This document shows positions 25,414 to 37,770 of a DNA stretch of 64,000 nt, one piece after another (position 1 is the first letter of the stretch; every line of letters begins with the position of its first letter). This stretch comes from Nemania diffusa (taxonomy: Eukaryota > Ascomycota > Sordariomycetes > Xylariales > Xylariaceae): positions 1,840,001 to 1,904,000 of the forward strand of contig JBBPUQ010000008.1 in NCBI GenBank assembly GCA_038501195.1, written 5' to 3'. The position numbers and the translations under genes were made by a program. The notes below the pieces were generated by a model, which was not told the origin of the DNA, did not search any database, and saw only the letters and a program-made list of their open reading frames with translations.

Positions 25414-27896
25414 AAACATTGACTTTCTGATCACGGATTCTTGCTAGCTGTGTCTTCCTCGCGCTTGGGGCATGGGAAGACACTTGACGACATGTATAAT
25501 TTTTACACAATATCACGAGGCGCAATTAGACTACCAGTCATTTTTTTACTATGTACTTGCAACATTCGGCACCACCCAGCTAACAGCTGTGAACGGATTT
25601 CATTACTTCAGAGCCTTCTGCTGAACCAATACCATTTTTTCCCTTCAGTATTTCTCACTCGGCATAATACCCCGAAGAACATGAATATGTTTTACTTTTG
25701 TACCTATAGATACATTGCATCGAATGGTAACTTGGACAGCGAATAAAGGGATCATACTAATACTGGTCGGTAATGAGGAAACAGGGGTGTTTAAGGGCAT
25801 TGACGGACGGGACGATCACTTAATGGATGATGTATTAGATAAGATAAAAGCTCTATCATAGTATTCTATGGATATATAAAAATAGTACGACTTGCAAACA
25901 ATTTAAAGAATCTGAAGTGAAATTTGATGCGATGAAAGCTGTTTTTCTCAGTACCTGCGATTTCCTCTTCTATATAAAACTACCCGAAGCTGATATGCCT
26001 GAAGACGGGATGTCTTGTATGCTACACTACTTGAAAGCTTCTATGAATTTAGTCTCATTCGCATACGCTCCCTGCTAATTAAATTAATCAACGAGCGAGT
26101 ATTCGCTAGCCACTCGACTTAGTGGCGATGCGAGCCTAAGATCGCCTCAACCTCTTCGCCAGCGATGTGGTATAGTAGATGAGAGCTAGAAATGACCCAC
26201 AGGTTGATGGGGCACTGGGGTCGCTGCGATGCACTCATACATACATATATGTAGGTCTATGCACGTAAGATACTAGATACCTGTGTTACGCTCACTTGGT
26301 GGGTGGAAGTGCCGCCGGCATCTGTACATATATGCAGCCAGAATGACAATGATGGAGAGGAGGACTGGAGTCTTATTATACCGGCATCGTCCCTCATACT
26401 GTGCAAGCATCACACATCGCGGGGCTATCGCTGTCAATTTTAGGATACATTAATTAGCATTTAATAAATTCCGTATAGCATAAGAGAAAATCGGATTAGA
26501 CTAGCAGCTTTTGTCGGTGCTGACGACGCGAAGAACGGAAGAGCCCTCATATGGAAATCGTCCTGCGTACAATTTGTGAAGTAGCACTAACACGCCCTGT
26601 CCAGAAATTGATATTACACGTACAATACATCAATGAAATGAGCATAGTAAAGCCCATGTTGAATCAGAAATGATTGCGTAGATGTCCTCTCCCGGATAAA
26701 TAAAAAGACGATCAAAATATACTTTCAATCCCTTGATTGATTGATGGTCGATTGTTGGAATAACTCCCCGCTCCCCTGAAGATCGACGCTAATAAGTCGG
26801 AAAGTTTATCCACAGCATGCACCCGCCCACCTAGTAAACTGGGATTCAGGTGCTGAATGGGGCTGCAGCTACGTAATAATGCACTTGCAGTACCTAAGCC
26901 CTCCTAGGGGTAGGTAGGTACTTACCTAGGTATGTAGAATCAGACACCTTAGGTAGGGACCTACTCTAAAGCAGATTTCTGTTTTACTCTAAACTTCGAT
27001 ATATTCATTTGAAGAGAGAATAACAATAAAAAGTTACCTAGGTAACAACTTGAGCTGAATTAGATAGGTAGCTATGTAGGTAGATAGATACCTAGATTCT
27101 GACCTAGACTAGAAGACTGGGGTCTGGATCTGGATCCTGACAGGGGCTTGCTCCAGGAGACCCAATGCGCGACCTGTACAGTGGGGGGACGCAGGCCTGA
27201 AGACGCCATTGATATCATAGTGGGTAGGTTAGTAGCTAATCCTGATTCCACACTCTTTTGGTCTGCATCTACGAAGTCTTTTGCGAAGATCCTACCTAGA
27301 TATTAGAGTGTAGATGCGTACCAACTCCACGCTCTTGCCCATTATTTATATATTATAAGCCAGGTTAATTGAGGGCTGCTAGCATCGTAGTAGGTACTCG
27401 GACACCGACTGCGACGAAGCATGCTGCATCCCTACAGTGCAGCGCTTGACATACGTACGCATATATACAGAGACCTGAACCCCTTGTCAATGTCCATGTA
27501 AGTAGTGTAACACTGGGGAAACTGGGGCACGCACTGAAACCTGCAGCTCTTTTTCTGGGTTGGTTTGGGTCCGGCGACACGCATCATCACACATCTTCGG
27601 GGTTGTCCCAGATTTTGGTGGCTGAATATAATATCCACGCCATTGTTGTTGGTTCTCTTTCCCCCGATCTCTTGGGCTGCCTACAAGACTACCTATAAAC
27701 TGTCAACGATCGAGTTACGCCACCGGGCCGATACGACACGCACATTGGCAACGTAGACCGATAGAAGTTTGGCGGAGCCTAGTTCGGCGCACGACAGCGC
27801 AGCTGGGAGAGAATCCGGGAGGAGGTCCTAGAGGAATCCGAGTAGGAGCCGGCGCGAAGGAAGTGGCTGTCTGAAAAGACCTGGCCTGGCCTCATC
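25414..27896. other. Intergenic region with TAGGTA-type clusters
   Basis: About 2.5 kb. AT-rich after the 968-aa gene. TAGGTA/TACCTA clusters occur at about 26890-26960 and 27030-27110. The segment just before 27897 is the likely promoter and leader of the UDP-galactose transporter gene. No other gene is supported. Confidence 0.55.
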
Positions 27897-29503
27897 ATGG
27901 CTCTCCTCGACGTTACAACGGGGTTGCCACAGATGGCGCGGGGTCCAACACTCCTGGGCATGCCTCTGAAGCACGTTTCTCTGATAACGGTACGTAGGTC
28001 CTCTGGTTTAGCGAGATTGCGCAGCGGAACCACCTTTCTAAAGTGGGAGGCCCGTCGACGACGTTAAGTCCTATCGCCATACTTGATGGTAATACTGACG
28101 GTTATGGCTGGCTATCTAGTTAACATTGCAAAATTCGGCTGTCACCCTCATTGCGCACCATTCACGAATTATGCCCCCTAGTGGCGACCATCGATATTTC
28201 ACATCCACCGCCGTATTCCTCACCGAACTCATTAAGCTTGCTATCTCTCTGACTTTTGCCATCTACGAAGTTTCGAGGACCCTTGCCCCTTCTACACCCG
28301 CGACTGTTTTATTCCAGCAGATCTACAATTCTGTCTTCAAAGGGGACGGCTGGAAGCTGGCCATACCGGCGACGCTCTATACTCTACAGAACACCTTGCA
28401 GTACATAGCTATAGAGAATTTGGACCCAGTTCACTACCAGGTTATACTACAGCTAAAGGTGTGATACTCCCACAGCACACTTTGACTCCTTCAAATCTAA
28501 TGACAACTGTGCAGATACTTACGACGGCGCTGTTCACCGTGACTATATTAGGGCGGTCTTTATCGCATAAGAAATGGATCTCACTGGTAATCCTGACGGT
28601 CGGAGTCTCGATTGTTTCAATCCCGTCGTCGGAATCGAAAGAGAACTCTTTTATCATTCATGACATGACCGACCACTTCTTCCCTCGATCAGTCCATGAA
28701 CTGGGCCAGGTTGCTCATAGCCTCAGCGATGTGGCTAGGGAACTAACAAAGCGTTCAGCTACGTATGAAGGAATTGAAGAAGACCAAAACAACCCCCCTG
28801 CCATGGATTATTCAATTGGCCTTTTTGCCGCCCTGGCTGTTGCTTCACTTTCAGGTCTAACAGGGGTGTTCTTCGAGAAGGTGTTGAAGAATCCGCATAC
28901 GACCGCGTCGGTATGGATACGTAATATCCAACTCTCCTTCTATTCTATCATCCCTGCCTTCTTAATCGGGATAGTCTACAAGGATGGCGAAGAGATTGCC
29001 AAGCACGGGTTCTTCGATGGCTATAGCTGGGTTGTGTGGGCTTTGATCATTCTCCAAGCTTTCGGCGGCGTGCTGGCCTCGCTTTGCATCCATTATGCTG
29101 ACAACATCGCCAAGAACTTCGCTACGAGTATCAGTATTATCATCAGCTTTCTGTTTACCGTTTTACTCTTCACGTGCGAGATAACCCTAACCGTAAGATT
29201 ATACGTACACTCCCGAAACCTATCATATATACTAACCTATTGTAGTTTTTCCTTGGCACATCATTGGTCCTTTTTGCGACCTATCTCTACACAGGCCCAG
29301 ATCGCAAGCGAGGTCGCCCACCGCCTATCAACATTGTTAGTTTCGAAAAGACTACGATCGATCCTACGAATACGCCTCGATCAACCGACAGGCTCGAAGT
29401 TCCTAACCAGCTAGACGGAGTAAAAAATCTAGGCCTTTCAACGTCGCGGCCCGCTTCACCACTCCGCCATCACATTCGTGCTACGAAGGACTACGACGAA
29501 TGA
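27897..29503 (+). CDS. UDP-galactose transporter (SLC35A-type nucleotide-sugar transporter)
   Basis: Golgi antiporter that imports UDP-galactose (or a related UDP-sugar) in exchange for UMP, supplying galactosyltransferases. Four exons, all joined in phase 0: 27897-27989, 28120-28458, 28515-29192 and 29246-29503, giving 455 aa. Family hallmarks: MPLKHVSLITLTLQNSAVTL, YFTSTAVFLTELIKLAISL, WKLAIPATLYTLQNTLQYIA, LDPVHYQVILQLKILTTALF, VASLSGLTGVFFEKVLKN and the C-terminal GGVLASLCIHYADNIAKNFA. About ten hydrophobic helices are visible. A Ser/Thr/Arg-rich cytosolic tail follows the last helix. Donors are GTACGT, GTGTGA and GTAAGA. Start chosen because it yields the conserved segment one exon later and no other Met fits. 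Confidence 0.9.
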
Positions 29504-30492
29504 TAACACGAATTCAATAAATAGATACAAGTAAATTGTGCGCAATCCTCGCAATGACGATGCGACATCTGGATGTCGTGTAATTACTGCGCCGCGTTTT
29601 TGCACAGGGGGTCACACAATGCGTGTATTATACCGCATTTGTTCAGTCTTTGTGCTTGTTCATGTCCGTCGCCGAAGCGGTACAAAATCTCATGCGATCA
29701 CTGGGCAGAATATAGAGAGAATTTGAAGTTTGATCGGATTATAGAAAGTGGAAACTTGATATATGTGTGTACAGTGTTCACTTTGGACCAGGTTCCTAGA
29801 ACTTCGAGTTGGAGTGTCAGAAATTAAGCAATAGCGAGACCAAAGGGGAGTCCGAAAGGACGAAGAAAACCAGTAGATTCTACTAGTATCCTATACAAGA
29901 GTCAATCTATGCCTATGCTCTATATTTCACTCCGTTGCTACTACGCTACCCCCATATGAGAGTTGTAGACTCTTTGCGTACCATAGCCAGATTTGATATC
30001 GCCTTGATATCTTAAGGTCACCAAAGCAACTAACAAATTGAGATTTCAAAAATGGCATTAGCAGATAAGAGAGGCTGCTCAAAGTTCCAGTATCAAGTGT
30101 ACCGATGATTCGTGAGGCCCGTCTATCATGGCAATATTGATACCACTGCTCCGAATTTCATCATATCCTCCTACTAGCTCTCACGTGATTATCAGCCATC
30201 ACTTTTGTAAAGGAAAGACCACCCACTGCCTTACAGTGAGCTTCATAGCGCCATCTCTGGAAAGAGCGAACATGAAAAGAATCAAGGCAATCGCGGCAGT
30301 AAAATCTGGGCGGTATACAATCGGCATTTCCCCCCTCTTTATGCCTCTTATGTTCTCATACCTAACCTGTATCTTCCCCTTTACATCTCATAACAGCCAT
30401 ATTCAGAATCAGACTATCGGCGCCATCCTGTGATGAATATCTCTCCTATATATTAATAATACAGCCGTCGGTAACCCACTCTTTGCTACACT
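29504..30492. other. Intergenic region
   Basis: About 1 kb between two genes on the same strand. It must include the 3' end of the transporter transcript and the MER3 promoter. No repeats or extra genes recognised. Confidence 0.5.
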
Positions 30493-33400
30493 ATGTCGGG
30501 GCGTCCCCAAACCAGCAGTCATGACCACATCTACGGCCTCCCTAGTGGTGGTGATTATGACAAACACATTGAGCGAATTATTGACCATACCAACAGCCTG
30601 TTTTCCGAGAGCCAATATCAACTACCGCGCATATTTACACCCTCCACTAGCCACTGGAACGGAGAGAGTGTTTCTAGAGGGTTAGGTTACATTAGGGACG
30701 ACTCAACTCTATACGGAGGTCTGGAAGATATTGGTACGCTCCTTTATTACCTTCATGCCATTTGGTCAACTTGTTTAATAAACTGACTCTTTATTCTGTC
30801 CTCTCTGTAGACCGGACTATACCTGGCTATCTACAGCCTACATATCATCCCCCGGACATTCGGAGACTCACTAATACCAGTGATAGCCAACGTCTGTCAT
30901 TGCCCCTGAATACTAATGCCGATAGGCCGAGTCGTATACTTGGGGATGCAAGCCACCACTTCAGGCCATTTGTGTCTAGAGACTCTGACCACCGATCGCC
31001 ATTTCAAAGCACTCCACATCACTATGGTAATGAATCTATAGAGTTCGATCGCCCATCTTCCATTCATGACATTCAACTCCCTTTCGATTCTCCTCGAATA
31101 TTCCCACACCAGTTGCAGGCAAGGACAACACACCTGTCTGAGTTCGAATCACCTTCACCCTTTCCGCTTTCAAGTCGAAATAGTGTACAGAGAGTTGGGC
31201 AGCTTCAGAGCCGCGCCGACATCTTCAACCCGCCATTCTATAATGGTGAGGTCTATAAATAAACCTATCAATATAACTGATAGCTGATGCATCTTTAGCA
31301 AAGAAAACACCATCAGAAAAATCCTCTCTAACGAGTAGCTCGCCTTCAGGCGCTGGGCAGTCCAGTCCTTCTACTCGAATAAGCTTGGAGAGGCAGAGAC
31401 AAGCCAAACACAATAATTTAGCCCCAAAATGGAACAAAAACTTCCAGCTCGACCTAGACCATGCCTCTGATCTACCGCCCATTATCAACAATACGCGCCT
31501 CGTTGATCCGCGACAATCGCTGCCTGACAAATTCAGACCTATCTTCCCATTTCAGCTCTTCAACGCTGTACAATCAAGGTGCTTCCCTTTAGTCTTTGGC
31601 ACGAATGACAACGTTGTAATTTCTGCGCCTACTGGCTCTGGCAAGACTGCCATATTAGAATTGGCCATCTGCAAGCTTGTGTCAAGCCAGGGAGGAGACA
31701 ACTTCAAAATCGTCTATCAAGCTCCAACCAAATCTTTATGCTCTGAAAAGGCAAGAGACTGGCAAACGAAATTTAGGCACATGAACTTACAAGTCGTTGA
31801 GCTGACTGGAGACACTTCTCAAGCTGAAGCTCGCCGCGTTGGCAGCGCGTCCATTATTGTTACTACCCCTGAAAAGTGGGATTCAATTACAAGGAAATGG
31901 AAGGATCATCGGAAACTGTTGGAGTTAGTTCGCCTTGTACTGATTGATGAGGTTCACATTTTGAAAGATCCTCGAGGCGCAACCTTGGAGGCTGTAGTTT
32001 CTCGTATGAAGACTATTGGGGCTAGCATTCGATTTGTTGCAATCAGTGCCACTGTCCCCAACATTGCGGACGTCGCCCAATGGCTCGGCCGTGATCACCA
32101 AAATCAACTTGAACCAGCAAGGTTTGAAATGTTTGGAGAAGAGCTGCGACCCGTCAAGCTGCAGAGACATGTATATGGCTATGAGGGTGCACCGAATGAC
32201 TTCATCTTCGAACAGACACTTGATGGAAAGCTAAATCTTTTACTTGCAAAACATTCCCAGAAGAAGCCAATCATGATCTTTTGCTTCACACGCAGATCAT
32301 GCGAACGCACAGCTCGATCTCTGGCAGAGTGGTGGTCGACCTGCCGCGCCAATGATCAGCCATGGCCAGCACCAAGTAACCACGTTCCGGTACTATCTCA
32401 GGACCTACAAGAGCTGGTCCGTTGCGGTGTTGCTTTTCATCATGCAGGACTCGATACCAAAGATAGGGCCGCGATCGAGGCGAGCTTCCATAACGGGCAG
32501 CTTCATGTTATTTGCTGTACATCGACTTTAGCTGTTGGTGTAAACTTGCCTTGTCACACTGTTGTTCTTAAAGGAACCAATCACTACACGGATGATGGAC
32601 CTCAGGAATATTCGGATTTGGAGGTTGTGCAAATGTTGGGGCGTGCTGGCCGCCCACAGTTTGACACCAGCGCTGTTGCGATTATCATGACGAGGCTAGC
32701 AAACACCGAGCGATATAAGAAACTCGTTTCGGGCGAAGAAGTTCTCGAGAGTACGTTACACCGAAATTTACTGGAGCATCTGAATTCCGAGATCGGACTT
32801 GGAACGATTCAGGATATCCGAACAGCGAAGAAATGGATTGGCGGCACATTCTTATGTGTTCGAGTACGGCAATCGCCATCTCTGTACGATCTTGAGAATG
32901 TGCAAAATTCAGCTGGGGCAGACGAACAAATGGAGGAGTGGTGTGAGCGTGATGTCAAGCTCCTACAAGATCATGGTCTAGTGACTAAACGTATACCACT
33001 TATGTGCACCGAGTATGGCCAAGCCATGTCTAGATACATGATTCAGTTCGAAACTATGAAACTTCTTCTTTCTATTCCTCACGCTGCGAGTATTGAAGAG
33101 ATGGTACGTAAGCCCCGCCAGATAGCTGCGCCATTGCCTGTTAACATGCTGGTAGCTCACGGTCATTTGCAAGGCTATAGAATTTAAAGACTTCAGGTTT
33201 AAGCCAGCTGAGCGAGCTGTTTTTCGAGAACTAAATAAATCACCTCTTATTCTTCATCCGATCCGAGAAACTCTGACACTTACTTGGCACAAGATCTTTA
33301 TGATGGTACAGATTTACCTTGGAGGTGTTGATCTACCAGCAGATAAGGACAGTAACTTTATTCGTCAAGACTTAATGAGAGAGAAGCGAAAAATATTTGA

Positions 33401-35156
33401 CCGTCTAAAGCGCCTCGTTCGTTGCGTTATCGACTGTAAAGCATTTGAAGGTGACGGATTAGGGACCAAGGCCGCACTAGAGCTTAGTCGCTCTATAGCG
33501 GCCCAAGCTTGGGAGAATAAACCAGCCCAGTTGTCCCAAATCCCAGGTTTTGGGCCAGTTGCCGTACGAAAATGGATAGGTTGTGGAATCCACACAGTTC
33601 TGGGTGTGGCAGATAAAGGTGTCCTTGATATCGAGCGAATTGCAAGCAGAAACCCTCCGTACGGTCGCAATGTGCAAAAAATACTGGAAGACTTCCCACG
33701 GCTTACCTTGAAAGCCGACCTTGTTGAGTCTAGAGCACCAAATTTCGAGTCGGATGATCCTATTTCGGTTACTGTTAAAGTATGCCTTGGGCACCGCAAT
33801 ACTAAAGCAGTACCATTGTGGAAGGATAGAATTCCCGCGTTGACTTTCATCGCTCTGACATCAGACGGAACCCTTGCATATTTCTGGCGTGGAAGTATGA
33901 AGAAGTTCGACAAATCAAATGCGCTAGACATGAAATTTCCGGTCGCCCTTATTGCACCAAACCAGACTATATTCTGTTATTTCAGTTGCGAGGAGATCGT
34001 AGGCACGGAAGCTGTGAAGACCCTGGAGCCGAATATTCCAGAATCAGTATTTAAAAGCATTAGGCCCCGAGCAGCTCGACTAAATGTTTCTACTCTAGAC
34101 TCGGCTGACATCGAAGAGGACTATGGAGATATCTCGGACGAAGCCATGCTTAAAGCGCTCGGCTCACCGAGATCTCCCAACCCCGAGCCTTGCTTGCAAC
34201 CCTTTAACACTAGCGAGGAGAATTTTCCACTTATTGATGAGATCTTATCGCAAGAAGATATTCTATCCGAAACCAACCTGCATAAAATGGATAATGGGAA
34301 ATACGTCTGTAATCACCACTGTCAAAATGGCGGGCTTACGAAACTCGGAAAACCCTGCAATCATAAGTGCTGCCGAGAAGGGGTTGACAAGTATCGAGCA
34401 CCAAAGTCATTAAAGTTAAATGATACAGGAAATAGGGGCCAGAATAGAAAATTCTTGCTATCGCCCTCTGAGATCTCGCAACCTCCTAAGAATGCTAAGC
34501 AAGGGAATAATAAACACAACTTAACTCAGATTTCAACAACGAGTTCAAAGACGGACAGTCGTCAAACCAATGGGGGAGTTTGCCAACAGAACATATCCAA
34601 AACCAAGCGGGCACACTCTTCAAGCCGGGCTCGTACGCCTAAGCGAGCTAAGCTACCACGTCTCGATTCGCCGTCTAGCCTTTTCTCAAATATTGAATAC
34701 GTTGACTTATGTAGCATGAGCGACGACGCCGAAACCTCGCCGATGGTAAAGACGCGGCTTCGCAACACAACTCAGAGTCATCGGCAAAAGCTGTTATGTC
34801 TCCATGAAGAAGTAAAAGGCCATGGAATCATTTCACCACGCTTAACTAAAGGTTACAAAGAAAAGCCAAGCCCCACTGACGACAGACATAGAAGCCATGT
34901 GGTGAATAATGATAGAAGTGCTGTCGCAACTACTAACGTCAATGCTATTTGTACATCTGTGGAGGACGACCCGTTTAGTGACAAATACGACGATATGTCA
35001 GACCTACCTGATCTGGAGGAATACTTTGGTATTAAGAAAGGTCTCGGAGAGCCGAATCCAGGTGAGATGGCATCGCCTCGAGTAGCCTGGACGGCCGACG
35101 AGACTTTGTATCCTGGCGTAGTACATACTCTGAAGGAAAGCATAGATTACGGTTAG
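30493..35156 (+). CDS. MER3: Meiotic DNA helicase MER3/HFM1
   Basis: Superfamily 2 (Ski2-like) 3'-5' DNA helicase that stabilises recombination intermediates and promotes interference-dependent meiotic crossovers. Four exons: 30493-30733, 30811-31245, 31299-33103 and 33174-35156, 1,487 aa to the first stop. Motifs in order: APTGSGKT (Walker A, about residues 335-342), LIDEVHIL (DEVH, about 442-445), SATVPNIADVAQWLG, VAFHHAGL, STLAVGVNLPCHTVV and QMLGRAGRPQFD, then a winged-helix and Sec63-type region (EFKDFRFKPAE, LSQIPGFGPVAVRKW). A C-terminal Cys/His cluster (CNHHCQNGGLTKLGKPCNHK) is a zinc-binding feature seen in MER3 proteins. After the TAG at 35154-35156 the same frame stays open to 35558, so the true C-terminus is uncertain (see findings). 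The N-terminal ~225 residues are low in conservation. Confidence 0.9.
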
Positions 35157-35558
35157 GAACCGAATCTTAGCTTTACAACCGTTGATGAGCTACAGAAAGC
35201 ATCTGATAGATTTGATTTACCCTCGACCGACGATACAGTCAAATCATCCCAAGCTATATTCCAAAACCAAAGCCCCCAAAAGTCCCATCTCCTCTCATCA
35301 AGCTCCCCTCTACCAGGGTTCGATGTGACTGCCCCAGGTTCTCCCCAGCCAAAAGATACATTAACGGATGGTGGTCTCTCTACGGGTGGCGGCCGCCCTG
35401 GTAGCGCCAACTCCCCCGCCCTCGTATGGCAGCCAGGAGATGGCAGTGAATATTGCCCACTAAATGGAGTCTCCGAATCTAGTGAGGTAGACTGGCTGTC
35501 TGAATTTGACCCCTGTCTAATCGATAGTCTTCGAGGTGTGGTTAACTTCGTTGACTAG
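35157..35558 (+). other. Open in-frame extension after the MER3 TAG stop
   Basis: This 402-nt stretch continues the MER3 frame directly after TAG (GAA CCG AAT CTT AGC...) for 133 sense codons before a stop ending at 35558. The translated part is Ser/Pro/Gly-rich with acidic patches and resembles the style of the MER3 tail before it. It may be the true C-terminus reached through a short intron, a readthrough extension, or a former C-terminus cut off by mutation. I cannot choose from sequence alone. Confidence 0.5.
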
Positions 35559-36180
35559 AGGACGAGGGGCGAAAATTGCGCTATCTTTGACCATAAATAC
35601 CTTAGACTGCGATATTCACATGGCCTATAATTGCACCTCACGATATTGCTATATATAAGTATGTACCTAATTGAGAGACTTATTCATCACGATAGCTAGC
35701 AGAGCTTCTAATCTGTTAAAGATGTTCTCTTGAATCTCACATTATCACCTGTAGTTTAAAGTTTAACTAGCTATGTGCTACGAATTTTATGTGACTCCAA
35801 AAAATTTGTTATTGGTATTAAAGATATTGAAATGTAGATATACATATTATAGATAGAAAATATAGGAGAGAAGCCCCTTGCCCTCTGAGAGGTATTAGAC
35901 TGGTTAAAAGTGATCTCGATCTGCAAGCACATCATTATAAAGCTCTCGTTTTTTTATTACAATTGGAAGGTCAGCTAAAAAGAAATGAAGAGTTAATATT
36001 AAATTGAATTAGTTGTCTAGGCTTTCTAATTCACTACATGGCTGTTGCCGCTATTATACACGCTTTGTCATTCCTGTGCGCCTTAACCCCTATATGCCGA
36101 CTATATAATCTCAATCTTAGTCAATTATCTAGGCCTCCTAGTAGTTATATCTACCTAGGTAGCTATGTTGGTTAATATGC
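35559..36180. other. AT-rich convergent intergenic region
   Basis: About 620 nt between the convergent MER3 (+) and M4 peptidase (-) genes, strongly AT-rich, so probably holding both 3' ends. No gene or repeat recognised. Confidence 0.5.
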
Positions 36181-37640
36181 CTATGCGTGTGTCTTACGCA
36201 CCACGCCCACTTCGTTCCAGGCTTTGCGCACAATGGCAGCCGCGTCGTCGCCGAACAGCTCCTCGGCCTTGTCGACGGTCGCGTCGGCGAACTGGATGAA
36301 CTTGCACTTGGGGGGGATTTGCCCGCTCTTCATCGTCTCCCACCATATCTTGCCGGCCTTCTCCCATCTGTTATCAGAGCGTTAGTTGGCGTGCTTAAGC
36401 TGATAAAGGGTGAAGGTGCCGCATATGAAAGTTCGATGCTTGGCATATGCAGTACAGGGCAGTTTTGTAAAGGTTAAGAGTACGTGGGACGATAGGTAAA
36501 GGGGGTAGAGAAGAAGTGGGGAGATAGAAAGATGGAATAGACTTACGAATAGCCTCCAAAGGCGATTGAGGAAAGATAGAAGGCTTTGTTAGGGATACCC
36601 GAGTACAGGTGCACGCCGCCGTTGTCGTCGTCGGTGGCCTCGTAGTCCTTGAAGTTGTCGGGCTGGGGGTCCTTGCCGAAGCGGGGGTCGTTGTAGGCGG
36701 TGCCGGGGGCCTTCATGCTGCGCAGGGCGACGCCCTTGACGCCGGGCATGAGGCACTCCTCGCCGATGAGCCAGTCGGCCTCGGCGGCGGTCTCGTTCTG
36801 CACGCGCTGCTTGACCATGATGCCGAAGGTGTCGGAGACGTGCTCGTTGAGGGCGCCGCTCTGGCCCGTGTAGTCGAGCGGCGACGTGTGCTCGGTCACG
36901 GCGTGCGTGAGCTCGTGGCCGATGACGTCGACGGCGTTGGTGAAGTTGCCCAGGAAGTCGTGGCCGTCGCCGTACACCATCTGCGCGATCTCGGGGTCCC
37001 AGAACGCGTTCTCGTAGTTGCGCCCGAAGTGCACCGAGCTCACGACGTTCTGGTTGTTGTTGTCGATCGACTTCCAGCCGAAGACGTCGAGGTAGAAGCT
37101 CAGCACGTTGCCGGCGTTGTCGTAGGCCTGGTTTGCGGCCGCGTCGCCGACGGCCTTCTGGCCCTCGACGCGCACCACGGTGCCCGGGAGGTTGTCCTCG
37201 TCCTGATCGTTGTGGGCGTCGTACACGGCCCGGTACGTCGTCTTCGCCTTGGACGGCGCTGCCAAGGTGGCGAGGGTCTTAGGCTCTGCGGCGATGCCTT
37301 GGGTCTCTTGGTACTTGGCCTGGATTTTCGTGATGTGCTCGAGGTCGTGCTTGGCGCAGGCCCGGGTGTCCTCGTCGACATCCTCGCAGTCGGAGATATG
37401 CTTCAGCAGGGCTCCGGGGATGATGCCTTGAGTGCGCCGGGGTGCGGCAGCACCGCGGGCCCCTCGCGGCGCTGTGAGTTCGGCGAAGACACGCTGGCGC
37501 TTGGCGATATAGGTCTGGCTGAAGTTGAGGCAGTGACGCGCGGATTGGCGGATGATATCGCTGTTGTGCTCACTCTCGGCGAGGGCATGGAGAAGATAAG
37601 GAGGGACGACAGAGCAAAGAGTATGGTGGTGTGTTGTCAT
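36181..37640 (-). CDS. M4 (thermolysin/protealysin-like) zinc metallopeptidase
   Basis: Neutral zinc endopeptidase of family M4. Exon 1 is 37640-36547 and exon 2 is 36367-36181, separated by a 179-nt intron (GTAAGT...AACAG). Joined in phase 2 they restore GGYSWEKAGKIWWETM; 426 aa. Catalytic residues are all present: HELTH at about 242-246 (two zinc ligands and the general base), the third ligand Glu in NEHVSD (about 266), and the active-site His in GGVHLYSGIPNKAFYL (about 344). There is no signal peptide; instead the N-terminus carries CSVVPPYLLHALAES, resembling the short PPYLL propeptide of protealysin-like enzymes. This suggests cytosolic location or unconventional export. Codon third positions are extremely GC-rich, unlike the neighbours. 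M4 enzymes are mainly bacterial, so transfer is plausible. Confidence 0.92.
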
Positions 37641-37762
37641 TTTGGATATAGGCTTAACTGACGAACGAGTGTACCTGGTATTAGTAGAACGCTGGACGTG
37701 AGCGTGTGTTTAGACTAGATGAATGAAGTGTACAATGATGAACGAAGTGAGTTGCGGTTCTA

Positions 37763-37770
37763 GTTATATA
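37763..37770 (-). promoter_or_regulatory. Candidate TATA box for the M4 peptidase gene
   Basis: On the minus strand the sequence reads TATATAAC about 125 bp upstream of the ATG at 37640. Position and sequence fit a core promoter element, but TATA-like strings are common in this AT-rich spacer. Confidence 0.35.

Noticed and set aside
35062..35195. Intron with the good donor GTGAGA at 35062 to bypass the MER3 TAG
   Set aside because: None of the acceptors I checked (35135, 35140, 35145, 35156, 35170, 35189, 35195) both skips the TAG and keeps the downstream frame.
36609..37661. A 350-codon plus-strand open frame
   Set aside because: It is antisense to the M4 peptidase and is an artefact of its GC-rich third positions; the translation is a low-complexity Val/Leu/Gly/Asp string.
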